From Ustulina deusta (Eukaryota; Ascomycota; Sordariomycetes; Xylariales; Xylariaceae), in NCBI GenBank assembly GCA_023159155.1, contig JAJNNX010000039.1, positions 372,001 to 436,000 of the forward strand: 64,000 nucleotides of DNA, in the 5' to 3' direction. The notes below the pieces were generated by a model that worked only from the letters and a program-made list of their open reading frames with translations, did no database searches and was not told the DNA's origin. The position numbers and the translations under genes were made by a program. This document shows, piece by piece, positions 25,910 through 38,694 of the stretch; the first letter of the stretch is position 1; each line of letters starts with the position of its first letter.

Positions 25910-27325
25910 CCTTCTCTAGTGCCGAAAAAATTTGGCAAACGAAATACCTAGGTTAGGTAACCACGACCAGTTTCCTTTTATCAATTCTCCATTCTAACAA
26001 GTAACGTACTCGCACCTGGACCAAGACAGAACCTCGATTGCCACGAACTCCACGTATTGAATCCTTTTCATTTCCTTTTCTATTCATATTGATACTCTCT
26101 TGTGAGATAGAGGCAAAATCTGTTACCGGATGGATTAATGTTGAAGCAAAATGTTAAAAGGCTGAGGGCCGGCTAAGTGTGTTGCTAGTTCTCGGTTCCA
26201 ATTGTGATCATGTCAATCATCCTTGGTAACATACTAGTAGTGTGACGGCATAGTTCTGCAGTTCTATTCCATGACACTAGGAACCTAATACTATAGTTTA
26301 AGAACAAAGCTATCACAGTGTAATGGTTTTCAGTAGCTAGCCTACCGCTAGGTTCCATGCTCAATAATTAGCGGTAACTCCCCAGATAGGCTTTGGGCTA
26401 CTTTCGTCATAACTCAAAGAGGGCAAGGGCAAAAACAATATAAGTGTAGATTGGCCCTATCGATATCTAATTTAGACTTTTGAAGAGCCGAAACGTCTCT
26501 GTGATGGAACAGTGCGGGGAAAGCACTCAAGTGGCGGCCTGCAGCATCCATGAGTGGTTTGATAAAAACGTTGTTGTGACCAAAGCACTTCTACGGAATA
26601 ACACCTCCCTATACAAAAGGGGGCATACTGAATAGGGGTTCCAGTATAGTTCTTATACATGAAGATAGGCTAAACCTGCCACTTTTAAGTATAATTACAA
26701 GGTTAACTAATTGGGAGCTCTCTTGATCGAAATAAAGCGCAATTGAATCCAAGGGTTTACTAACTACTGGATACCTCCTTGCGTGTATGTCTCTATCTAG
26801 GTTTGTAGGTGTTGGCTGTATAGTAGTCCTATGTGAGCCAGCCACCTACGAGTGGCTACCCCTACATAATCTTGTTAGGGTCTGTAGTGATGTAATTCTC
26901 GATGTGCAGAGTTATGGCTGCACAGTACAAGACTCTGCCTCTGCACACGTCTGTACGGATTGCTCTCACGGCACGCTCCAGGTACTATGTCCTGCCCGAG
27001 AACTCGTAAATTCAGCTTCAACCGTGGACATGCATCTTTGCTTTAGCCCACCCAGCCCAAATCTGCCAATTAGTATCAAGGTCCCACACAATGAGATTCC
27101 ATTGCAGGCATAAGAACCATGATAGGGCCCCCTCGAGTCACCCTCATATAATAGGACCCTAAACATAGGTCATCACACAATGTTTGGGAAGCAACTCCCG
27201 CCAACCCACTTTCTGTTATTTCTCCAGGTGTCGAACGTTTAGGCTGACTAAGCGTCCCGAGGTAATCCTGCACAAGACCTTCTTTCGATCTCTTCCCCTC
27301 CCGTCCCCACAACACCATCACCGCC
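25910..27325. other. Intergenic, nothing recognised
   Basis: About 1.4 kb, with short frames on both strands that share no motif. The right end is pyrimidine-rich, with ACACCATCACCGCC just before the start of the FunK1 frame. Confidence 0.5.
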
Positions 27326-29735
27326 ATGGCAGATCAACCCCGGTCAAAAATCACCCAAGACAACCCTATTGGGAAAGGCCTCGATATCTTTCGGACTTCT
27401 TTCAAGTCGATTTGTGAAGACAAGGGCCTCTCCCACTCACCAAACTCGCTGCATCAGCTCGGCCAAGACGGTAAGATGGATCAGTATCAGTATCGTTGGA
27501 GTGCTTTCTAACTGGTACCTAGATCTACCGAATCTCGCACTCGCTCTTCTTTGCTCTTTACCGAGTCTTCCTGCCTCTCGCCTGCTCCTTTCGAAGACAA
27601 GTCGTGGCACACTTCGAAGCGACCTCCTGAGACTCATTTCTGCAGTATGTTCCGATGGCTTCGACTTCGACCGTACCAAGTCTCTCTTGAATGCCGCCCT
27701 CGTTGACAAACCCGACGATGCGCGTATCTGGGATCAAGTCTATCATGCCATCACCGAATCTACCCCGCCTCCCAGACCCATAGCGTCTTCCCTCCAACAA
27801 ACCCCACGGCTGCGCAATACAAGCAGCTTCGCAAATTCTTCTGAACATCGGAAGTACGTGGGCGCTGTACTGAAAAAGGAGTTCGGCCCTCTGTATGTCG
27901 GGCTCCGCAATTTCCACGACACTTTTTTCCGAAGTGTTGCAGGTCTTGAGACAGCGTCCGGCGCTGCTTTCAAGAAGTGTATCGAGGGCAGCAATCCACT
28001 CTTTCGTGCAGAAGAAGGGTGGAAAGGATGGCCAGAAGATGCGGACCAGGATCGTGTCTTGGGCTGGCTCGCGGATTTGAGCGACAAGCTGGCCGCATTT
28101 GCGGAGAACCACATGTCAATCCCGTCACGTCAACGAAGGCTATTGGCAAAGCCCAATAAGCATATTGACGGTTCCATAGGGAGACGTAAGATGGCCGTTG
28201 GCTTCGTGAACGAACCTAAGGCTGGGAAAGACTCGAGATGCCACTGGTCCCAGATCCTCGTGCCAGGAGAACTAAAGACCAATCGATCCGCCGATATTGC
28301 TTCAGAGGCATGGCTTGATCTTGGGAGGTACGCGCGAGAAGTGCTTGCTGCTCAAGATACTCGTCGCTTTGTCTTGGGCTTTACTATCTGCGGATCTTTC
28401 ATAAGGGTATAGGAATTCGACCGGCTTGGAGGAATTGCGTCCGAACCATTTAACATAAACGAAAACGGGCTGCTATTTGTGTCTACGATCCTCGGCTTCC
28501 TCTAGATAAGTGAGAAAGAGCTTAGGTTTGATCCCACAATCAGAACAGCAAATAGCCAGCGATTTATCAAGATCGAGCGAAATGGTTCAACGGAGCGCCT
28601 CGTTATTGATAAGGTCATAAGACGTGCGCGTTGCATAGCCGGCCGGGCAACAACATGTTAGAAAGCCCATCGTAAGAAAGAGCCGCAGACGCCATTTGTT
28701 ATTAAGGATTCGTAGCAGTATCTAGAACGTGATAATGAAGGCGAGCTCCTCCGTGAAGCGACCAGCAGGGATGTAGTCAACGTGGCTCGATATTATTATC
28801 ATGGGACCATTCGTGTACGCGGCAATAGTGACATCCGACACGGTGTTCGGAAAGGTCTGGATATTACGGAGGCGAGTAATTACCGGCCGGGGCGCTCGAT
28901 ATTGTCACCGAGCACGAGTGCTAGCGCTACACGGAAAGGCCGCAGCAGCAAGGCTGGCCTGAAGCGGTCATCCAGCCAGACTGGCGCTGTTCTGCCGCCT
29001 AGCAAGCGACCCTGCTTAGTATCTCCGATAAAGGCGGGCAGTAGTGCATCACCAAATCGGGTACATCGGCGTGTTATTCTTCGCGACTATGGCAAACCCA
29101 TTTACGAAGCAAGCTCTCGAGCGGCTCTGCTTAGTGCGTTGGAGGGTTGTATTAATGGACACGAGTCTTTACGCAAAGCCGGACTCCTCCACCAAGACAT
29201 CTCAATCAACAATCTTATGATTAATAAGGATGAAGAGAATCCCTCTTGGCCTTCGTTTTTGATCGACCTTGACCATGCTATTAAAGAACAACAGCGAGTA
29301 GGTGTTACTGGAGCAAGAGGAATGACTGGCACCAGGGCGTTTATGGCTATTGGTGTGCTCTATAGCGAAGAGCACTCTTTTATGCACGACCTGGAGTCAT
29401 TCTTCTGGGTGTTGTTCTGGATATGCATCCACTACAATGGGCCCGGCGAGGATATTGGGTCAACTGAGTTTGAGCGCTGGTATTATGAGAGTAATGATAC
29501 CCTGGCAGCCCTAAAGAAAGGACGGATATCTGATGAAAGGGACTACATGAAGGGGGCAGAGAGGACATTCACGCCTTACTACCAGCCATTGATCCCATGG
29601 GTCAATAGACTACGGAGGGAGGTATTTCCGAACGGAAACAGGTGGGAAAAGGCGAATCCAGAGCTGTATTTTTCGATAAAGGAGATCCTTCGCGAAGCAC
29701 GAGAGGATCCAATGGTTTTAGGCGTAATCTATTAA
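27326..29735 (+). pseudogene. FunK1-type fungal protein kinase, four nonsense codons
   Basis: ATG at 27326; exon 1 to 27470, intron 27471-27522 (GTAAGA..TAG), then one long frame to 29735. This would be 785 codons, normal for FunK1 (PF17667). Landmarks: YVGAVLKKEFGPLYVGL, FTICGSFIRV, EFDRLGGIASEPF, then the catalytic loop LLHQDISINNLMI (HxDxxxxN), the metal-binding FLIDLDHA in place of DFG, GTRAFMAIGVL, and HDLESFFWVLFWI. Four in-frame TAGs interrupt it, at 28410-28412, 28503-28505, 28659-28661 and 28713-28715. Each falls where I expect Trp, and TGG to TAG is the RIP change read on this strand. A Ser/Lys-rich insert lies between the N-lobe and the catalytic loop. No frame shift was found, so inactivation seems recent. 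Confidence 0.82.
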
Positions 29736-30128
29736 CGCTACTCGTTGAATACAACCGATTGCCGCACCTCTCTGCCATCCTCGATTTCTTGGAGGACTTA
29801 TCACAGCGAGAGCACCGGTTGACTGCACACCTGAGCACTCAGGTCCAAGGACCCAAAATTATCTTAAAAATAGAACACGAAGAAATGCCGATCTTTGCAT
29901 CGTCCCAATTCAGCCGGGCGGTGCTCGGGGTTTCCGGGAGCAACGCAGTTTGACCTGATGTCCTGCCCCAGTTTTCTCTCCACCTTCAACATCCTGTCTT
30001 CTTAGAGAGCATTTCGTGCGACAACGTGCTTTTGGATTCCTGTTTTGACAGAGGTCGAGTTCACCAATCACAGCAAGTTAGCCATATTAGTGTTGCGATT
30101 AGGTTCTAATTTCAGTTTTAGAGTGTAA
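29736..30128. other. Spacer between FunK1 and the LTR element
   Basis: Normal-composition DNA. A frame at 29642-29953 overlaps the kinase end and has no recognisable content. The last five bases, TGTAA at 30124-30128, are the left target-site copy of the retrotransposon. Confidence 0.5.
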
Positions 30129-30258
30129 TGTCAGAAGAGGTACATAGTAATCCTGTTGATTATTTAGAAGTCTAAGTTATAATACAAGTAGGTAGCAGAT
30201 ATAGAAGTCTTATATATAGCATATAGATCGTAAGTATTCCAGCCTTCTAGTTTTAATA
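30129..30258 (-). repeat. Left LTR (130 bp)
   Basis: Aligns without gaps to 37125-37254. There are sixteen differences in 130 positions, all C/T or G/A. Which copy holds the mutated base varies: the first half is more mutated in the right copy, the second half in the left. Confidence 0.9.
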
Positions 30259-33200
30259 TTTCTTTTTAATTTTTATATTATTATATTTTTAAAGTTAGAT
30301 TTTTAAAAAAATTTAACTTTTTTTAAAGTTTTTAAAATTTAAATCTTTAAAAATATTTGATTTTTTTTAAAAATTAGTGCTTTATTATATTTTTAAACAA
30401 AAAATAGTATTATAATATATAATATTTTAAGTTTTTTAAAACAAAACATTTTAAAAAATAAAAGCTTTATTAAAATTATTATATTTATAATTTTTTATTT
30501 TAAATATAAAAAGTAGTATAATTTTATAAAAAACTTATTAACTTAAATTTTTTTTTTTTTTGCTATATATTAATTATAGCAAACTTTTTTTAATAATTAA
30601 TATTTTAAATTAAAGCTTTAATTAAAAGTATTTTTAAAGTTATAAATTTATTAGTTTTAAATAAAGTTTGTTTTTTAATTTATACTATATATAAACTTTT
30701 TTTATAAAATATTATATATATTTTTTTTAATTATTTTATTTTTAATTAGTATTATATTAAATAATTAAACTTTTTAATTTTTTTTAAAATAGTTATAAAT
30801 TTGCTTTTAAAAACTTTAAAATATTTTTTATATTTTTATATCTTTTTTTAGTTAATTATATAGGTTATAATTCTAAAATATTATATATTTTTTTATTTAA
30901 CTATTTTTTTTATAATAGCTATATTAAAAATATACTAGATTTTTTTGTTTATTTTTTATCTAATATAAAATCTTTTTATAAATACTTTAAAAAGCTTTAT
31001 AATAATATATTTTTTAAGTTTTAATACTAGCTAGAACTTGTTTAGTATTATTTATATTATTATATTTTTATGCTAAATATTTTTATATTAATAAAAATAA
31101 TATAATTATTATAATATTTTAATAAATATTATATAATATAAATAAATATATAGCTAATTATTATATTTAATAAGTTTTAAGTAGTTTTAAAAAATTATTT
31201 TAAAATTTTTTATAAGTTAGACCTATTATATTTAAATAAATAAATATATAAAAATTTTAATTAAGATCTAATACTAGTGTTTATTATTATTTTTAATAAA
31301 ATATAATTTTTAAATATTTTATAATTTTTATTTTAATATTTTTTATATTATTATTATTTATTTTTGCTAAGTTAGATATTTTTTTTTTTTTAGCTTATAA
31401 TAGTTTTAATAAATATTATTTAAAGTTATAAAAATAATTTTTTACTAAATTATAAGTTTTAAATATTATAGTAATAAAAAATAATTTTATATTAAATTAA
31501 AAAAGTTTTTTATTAGCTTTATATATAAACTATTAATTAGTTTTAGCTAAACTACTATTTAAGCTTTAAAGATTTTCTAAATTTTTTAAAAGCTAGTTTA
31601 AATAATAGCTTTATAAGTTTATTCGCTATTTAATTTAAAATAAATATATATTTAAAATTAACTTAACTTATAATAACTTGTTTTTAATACTATTTATTTT
31701 AAATATTTATATATATATATTTTTTTATATAGTAATAAGTTATAAACTATTAAAATAGCTTTTTAATTATTTTTATAAATAATTATTAATATATTATTAA
31801 TTTTAGTATTTAGTTTAATTAAATATTTTTTTATTTATATAGCTTTTTTTAAAACTTATGTTTAACTTTTAAGTTTTGTTTTAAAAAATAATAATAAAAC
31901 TATTAGTTAATATTTTAAATTTTAGCTTACTGCTCTATTTTTTAAATTAAAAATATACCCTAAAATCAAGCAACAAGTTTTTTTATAAGTTTTCTAGTTT
32001 AAATTAATATAGTTTTATAAATTAAATTTTTTTTTTATATATTAATTTTAAATTAATTATAATTATTAAATATTTAAATATTTGTTTTATTATTTTAATA
32101 TAAAAAGTATTTAGCTTTATTATATATTTATTATATTTAAAAATAATAAAAGTAATATCTAGTTTAATTTTTAGTATTATATATATAAAAAAACTAATAA
32201 TTTTTTAATATTATTTTTAATTTATTATTACTATAATAAAGTTTTTTTTAAGTATTTTAATATTTATAAAGATTAAAATATAAGTTAGTTTTGCTTTTTT
32301 ATATTTAGGTTTATTTAAGTTCTAAAAACCAAATTTTATAAGGACTTTTTTTAAATAAACTTGTTATAATAACTTTAAGGTATAGTATAATTAGTTTTAT
32401 TTAATAGCTATACTTAAGTAAAATTTAGCTAGTTTTAAGTTATTTATTTAAAACTTTTTGCTTAAAACTTATTTAATATTATTAATTTTTAAAGTTTTTA
32501 AGCTAATAATTAAAAAATTATTAATATAAATAATAATATAATAATTATTTTAAATAAAAATACTAATATTTAAGTTTAAACTATTAAATTTTAAACTTTT
32601 TAAAAATATTACTAATATTTTATACTATATTTTAAATATTTATTTAAGCCTATAAAATATTTTTTATACCTTTTTTATATAAAAATATTATTTTAATATT
32701 TATTTAATAGATTTTAAAGTTTAAAATAGTAGCAATAGCAAATAAAATCTTATAATTTATAGGTTTGATTATTAAAACAAAAATCTTATAGTAGTTTATT
32801 TTATTTTATTATTTAAAACTTTTAATTATTTATTTAGCTTTATATTAGATAATTTTGTTTATTTTATTACGTTTAAGTTTATATATTTATTTATTAAATA
32901 GTATTTTAGTATTAAGCGGTTTAGTAATTATTTTTTAGGTTAGATTATTAATTAGTAAGCTATATTTATTATTTATAGCTTTACGCCATTTTATTTAGTA
33001 AAAACTATATTTTATAGCTTTATAGCTTACTAGTTTAATAATTTTAATTATTTTTATAGTTTTTAATATAGTAGCAATAAAATAAAAAGCAACTAATTAA
33101 TATTTATAGTTTTAAAAATAAATTCTATTATATTTAAATTATAATATAAGCTTTTTTAGTTGTTTTAGAATATAAATTTTGGATTAAGTACTATTTTTTT

Positions 33201-36200
33201 TATTATAATTACTACTATTATTTCTTTTTAATATATTAGAAAAAAACGTATTAAAAATATAATTAGAATTATTATTATTATTATTAAAAAGTTGGCTAAA
33301 ATAGTTAAGATTATTTTTATTGTTTAAAAATATATTAAAATTGCTAGGTTTTTAGCTATTACTTATTATAAACGGGATAACGTTTAGAGTATTGCTAAGT
33401 ATAGTACTAAATATAATATTAGAAGTATTGTTTAGTATACTATTTATAATAAATAATTTTAATAATATAAAAGGTATTTTTTTTTTTTAAAGCAGGTTTA
33501 TTATTATTAGTAATAACGTAAAAAAACTTAGTTATTTTTTCTAAAGTTTTTTTTTAAATAAAGCTCTTTAAAGTATTTTTAATAATTTTGTTATATAAGT
33601 TTTATTAAACTTATTTTTTATTGCTAATTTTTAGCTATATTTAATCTAGCAGCTAATAAAAAATCTTTTAAAAAAAGCTTATATTATTAATATTTATTAT
33701 TTTCCTACTTTTAAAAAAAATTATAAAGTTATATAAGTTCTGATTTTAATATTTAAACATTTTATAAAATAAAGTTCTTTTTATAAATACTAACCTTTTT
33801 TTATTTAGTTAGAAATATTATTTATTAGTTCTAATAAATATTATATAGTTATATATTAATATTTAGCCGAACTATTTTTTATATAATAATATTCCAAATT
33901 AGTTATTAAACTAATAAATTATAATATAATAAGCTATTTAAATAATAATAAGCTAATATTTTTAAAATATTTTATTATTTATAGCTTATTTTATTATTAA
34001 TATTATAATAGTTTTATAAATACTAATTGTTTTTTTATAAATATTATTTTATTACTATTGCTTTATAGTAATAAATAATATTTAGATTTTTTAGTTCTAA
34101 TAAAAATATTTTAGTTTTTTATTAGTATTTTTTTTAAGCTTTATTTAAAGTAAATATATAATATTTATGTTTAAAACGTTTGTAATATTTTAAAAATGCT
34201 TTAAAAGCTTTAGTAAATTTTGCTTTATTTTTAAGTAATAATATCTAGGTTATTTTAAAAAAATTGTAATAAATAATAATAAAATAAATAGATCTTTTAT
34301 ATTTTTTAGAAGCATTTTTAGGTATTTTTGCTCTATTTATATATAATAATTTAAATAAATAAGTGCTTTATTAGAAATTTTTTAAGTATAATATTTTTTT
34401 TATTTTTGTTTAAATGTAATATTTATAAATATAACTAGGTTTTTAAAGCTTAATATGTTTTACTTTTATTAGTTTTTTAATAAAAGATTTATTAATATAT
34501 CTAAATTGTTTGTGCTATAAAGCTAGTTTAAAGTTATAAAGTAAGTAAGCTATAAAAGCAGTAGTAATAGTTTTTATATTTAAGTTAGGTTGATTGACTA
34601 AATATAGGCTATTATATTTTGTTTTTTTTAAAAATATTTAGTTTTTTTTTAAAATATATGTTTTATTACTTTAAAAAAAAATTTAGTGCTAAGTCTAACT
34701 AAATAAAAAACAAAAATAAAGTTTGCTTTAATTAATAAATAATATATAATATTCCTAAATATAATAATTTTTGTTTTATTAATTATACTACTAAAAATAT
34801 AGTTTTTTTATTAAATAGGTTATATTATTAATTTATTAATTTTTATTGTTACTAAACAAAATATATTATAAAAGTTAATAAAACTGTTTTAATTTAAAAT
34901 TATTAAAATGTTTATATTATTATTAATAATTAGTGTTTTTTTTAAAGTTTTTATTAAGTTTATAGCTCTATTTTATATTATAACTATAAATAATACTTTA
35001 ATAATATTTATAAAGTAATTTTTTTTAGAAATATTATTAAGTAGTTTTTTTGTTATTTTTAGGTTATTATTTTTTTAGATCTAGTTGTTTTATATTTTGT
35101 TTTTTTAAAGTATAGTTTAATTAAATCTTTAAAATATAAAAAATAGTAGTCTAAGTTAAATTAAAGTAATAAAAAGTTGTTTAAAAGTTGCAAATATATA
35201 AACTATAAAAATAATATGTTTAAAAAAGAACTAAAAAAAATTAGATTATAGTATAGCTACTAAAAATATTACAAAATCTATTATTTTTTTTTATAGCTAA
35301 GTTATTCTTTAATTTTAGCTTTTTTAGTTTTTTTTTATATTATTTAGCATGTTTATAGTATATTTTTTTATTTTAATTAGCAGGCTTTACTTTTAGGTAC
35401 TTTTTATAGCAAAATTTATAAAGTTTTTGTTTATTATTTAAAAAAAAAAATAAGTTAGCTTTAATAGCTAAAAATATAATCTATAATATTTGTTTTTTTT
35501 AGTTTTATTTAAATTATATAGTAATATTAGTTGTTTTTTTTAAAATAATAACTATTTATATTATTTAAAAAAGATTAGTAATATTATAAATTAATATTTT
35601 AGTTATGCTTAGTTCTTAAGTAATAAAAAAAAAGTTAAATTTAGAGCTAAATCTATTAATAAATTTTTAAATAATATATAAGTATAGCTATACTAAAGTA
35701 AAATTAAGTTTTATTATATTTGTTTAAGTTTATTAAAATATTACTATAAATTATATAACTTTTTTTATAATTTTTAAAATAGTTTTTTATTATTATTAAA
35801 AATATTAAGCAAATTAAGCTTTATTTTTAAATTTATAAATAATAAAAAGTTTTATTTAAATAAATATTAATATATTAAAGGGATTTTTAGTAATAGATTA
35901 TATTTAATAATAAATATTTATTAAAAGTCTGCTACAGATTATAATATATGTTATATTATATTTGTTAAGCTATTTATTTTTTTAAATTATAAAACTTTTT
36001 TTATTTTTTTTGTTTTATTATATTAGTATTATTATTTAAAAGCTATTAGGTAGAAATTATTTAAACTTGCTTATTATAAGTTTTTTTTTTATATTTTGAT
36101 TTTATTTTAATTATTGTTTTAAAGTATTTAAAAAATTTAGTAGTAAGTTTAAAAAACTAAAAAAGATCAATTCTATTTTAAAAAAACTAAAAAATATTAA

Positions 36201-37089
36201 TTTTATTCTAAAAATATTTATATTTTTGCTATTATTACTAGTAAAAATATTAAAATATTTTTTAAATTAATAAATAATATAATAATAAGTTATTAAAACA
36301 ATAAAAAATGCTTTAGAACTAAAAATAATAATTAGAATAAAATAATAATTAAATTATTTTTTAGTTATCTAATTATAAATAATAATAAACTAGATTATTT
36401 AAGTTTATAGTAAAAAGATTAAATTTAATAAGCTATTATTATTTAACTAAATATTATTAAAATATAAGTATAAAATAAATAAAAATATGTTTGGTTATAA
36501 AAGCAGTATATTTATTTTAAAGCTAAATAATTTTTAATTATTTAGTATTAATAAATAAATAGATATTTTAAACAATATAAAAAATTTAAAGCTAAATAGT
36601 AATAGATTGTTAATATAGTTACTGTTTAAATTATTATTAGAATTGTTTAAATTCTTTTAAAATAAAAAATAATTAAGCAAGTTTAATAGTTTAGCAGCAA
36701 AATATAAAAAAATTCTAGTATTAAAAAAACAATATATATAAAAAAAATAATCTAGTTTTTTTTATAAAAATTATATTAAATATTTATAAATATTTTGATT
36801 TTTAATACTAATTAGTTTTTTAGTTTTAGATTTAGTAATATTTAAAAAAAAAAAGTTAGTATTAAAAAATTTTTAGTAGCTAGTTATAAAAGGTTTTTTA
36901 GCCCTTGTTTTAATTAGGAAATTTATAAATCTAATTTTCTAATTTAATAAAACAATTTTTGTTTTTAGCTTTTAGATTTTAAAAAAAATATTTTATTATT
37001 TAATAAAAAATTAAAATTTTAATATATATTATATATAAAATTAAGGATTAATAAGTTATTAGTTTTAAAAGATTTAATTTTTAATAGAT

Positions 37090-37124
37090 AAGGTGCGTTA
37101 GAGTGAGCGTCCAGGCTTATAACC
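37090..37124 (-). other. Less-mutated patch beside the right LTR, possible primer-binding region
   Basis: About 35 bases of near-normal composition in a sea of A and T. On the minus strand they follow the LTR end directly and begin GGTTATAAGCCTGG, which resembles the initiator-Met primer-binding sites of copia elements. The match is loose and the role is inferred. Confidence 0.3.
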
Positions 37125-37254
37125 TGTTAAAAAAGGTATATAATAATTTTGTTAATTATTTAGAAGTCTAAGTTATAATACAAGTAGGTGGCAGATATAG
37201 GAGTCTTATATATAGCATATAGATTGTAAGTATCCCAGCCTCCTGGTTTTGACA
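37125..37254 (-). repeat. Right LTR (130 bp)
   Basis: Partner of 30129-30258; ends in TGACA and is followed by TGTAG, the right target-site copy at 37255-37259. Confidence 0.9.
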
Positions 37255-37318
37255 TGTAGACGATGGAGATTTGCGAGCAGAGCGAAGCGTTTGTTGAAAA
37301 GGATGGCAACCTCGTCTT

Positions 37319-37979
37319 TCATAATACGAAAATCATTGTCAGACGACAGCGGATGGGTACTTTTACGCAACCACGAAACGCCGTCTTTGTTTGACTAGCT
37401 GTATAGCGATCGAAATGTTGAATCCATTTCAGGGTAATAGAATTATCGGTCCAGCCGTTAGGACTTACTTGGATTAATCTTCTTGTTGATTGTATGGTCA
37501 ATCCAGTCTTTTTGAATCCGTTGACCTTCGAAAATAACAAATGGAGGTAGGATATAGCCGGTAGCTCCGATACACTCGATGATTGAGACCCATTCGTGTT
37601 TGCTAGGTTGTATTGAAAAAGCCTCCTTCCAATACCGGCTGACAAGGACTCTGAAGATGTCTTTCGTACAGCCCTTCTCATCCCATGTTATAAGTATCTT
37701 TGTCGCCGATATCGTGCAAGAATCTAGTCGTTTGGTATAGCTCAAACCACTTGCGGGCAGTATTGTAGTTTGTAGCGTCTTTTCGTCTTTTCGCCTTTTG
37801 TTCAGGGTCCTAGACCATAAAGTCTTAAGGTCTAGATGCCTTGCAAGGAAGTTAGTGTACCAGCAGTACATATTATATGCATGATAGTAATATAGAGGAT
37901 AAATTAGATTAGACTTGTGCATTTCTAGAGATCCAAGTGCAATGGCATCCCAAAAAAGAATGCCATGGAATGGGGACAT
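37319..37979 (-). pseudogene. Fot1/pogo-type DDE transposase relic
   Basis: Two overlapping minus frames carry the middle of a DDE_1 transposase. Frame A (37979 to about 37480) has LITWDEKGCTKDIF with the first catalytic Asp region (usually MDEKG), HEWVSIIECIGATGYILPPF and VIFEGQ. Frame B carries on with VSPNGWTDNSITLKWIQHFD. They are offset by one frame shift near 37475. The next catalytic block, normally LILDGHxSH, is missing, and no helix-turn-helix N-terminus or terminal inverted repeats were found. This is a dead internal fragment of a Tc1/mariner-superfamily element, lying 60 bp from the LTR element. Confidence 0.75.
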
Positions 37980-38694
37980 CCAGCGGTGGCTAATTATCCA
38001 TCAGTCGGATGGGGGCTGGGGGATCCAAGCTCCAGGGTGTCCAGGAGTGGATACAGTATTACATAATACCTGACTGTGCAATTGCTAAATTGGGAAGTTG
38101 GGGTCTGTGGAGATTGGTCGGTCCATTGCTTGCGCCATGCTGTGGTGTATCCCACTAACAAGGATTATATGCGTTGCTCCAATAAGATGTCTCGAACCGT
38201 ACAGTTCGAAGCTCTTTCTCACTCACCGAGACTAGACAGTGGTTGATACCGCCGGTAGCAGATTCGTTTCCTAGGCATACTAGCGTCCTATCACAGGCAT
38301 CAGAACTGGACACTCAGATCGCGCTCGCAAGCAAAACTAGGGGTCGACGTTCTCGTGCTATTTTACCATATTTTCCTGGACCTAAGGGTGCATGTTCTTG
38401 CTAAACCTACTGGTTTAATATGGCTCCGGCTAAGATGACGTGTGTAGGAGGTGTCATATCCAAGACTGATGTCCACCTTGCTCGACCCAGAGGAAAAATA
38501 AGGTTACTATATATATAAATATGCGTTACCAAGCCTAGCCGTTTAGCCCCATTAATGACATCTTGTCACCTTCCTCGCGATGCTAATGAGCTGAATGAAA
38601 ATGCTTATATGCCTACTAGTTCACTCTCCGGATCACTCTACTCCTAAGCTCACCACTCATTATCGCGCTGAAATTTTTGAAAAGCGACGTCAAC
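37980..38694. other. Intergenic, promoter side of the rhodopsin-like gene
   Basis: No coding content recognised. A TATATATAAATA stretch at about 38509-38520 lies 175 bp before the start codon and could be a TATA-type element. Confidence 0.4.

Larger units (their letters stand above)
30129..37254 (-). mobile_element. RIP-degraded LTR retrotransposon, 7126 bp, both LTRs present
   Basis: Direct repeats of exactly 130 bp bound the element (30129-30258 and 37125-37254). The right copy starts TGTTA and ends TGACA; the left starts TGTCA and ends TAATA. The unmutated form was therefore probably TGTCA..TGACA, a normal inverted LTR end. Five-base flanks TGTAA and TGTAG form an almost perfect target duplication. 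The interior is AT-rich and unreadable as protein. Orientation is inferred as minus: a less mutated patch next to the right LTR looks like a primer-binding region, and the reverse complement near 32500-32560 resembles a decayed YVDD reverse-transcriptase core. A Ty1/copia element would fit that layout, but the family is not proven. Confidence 0.82.
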
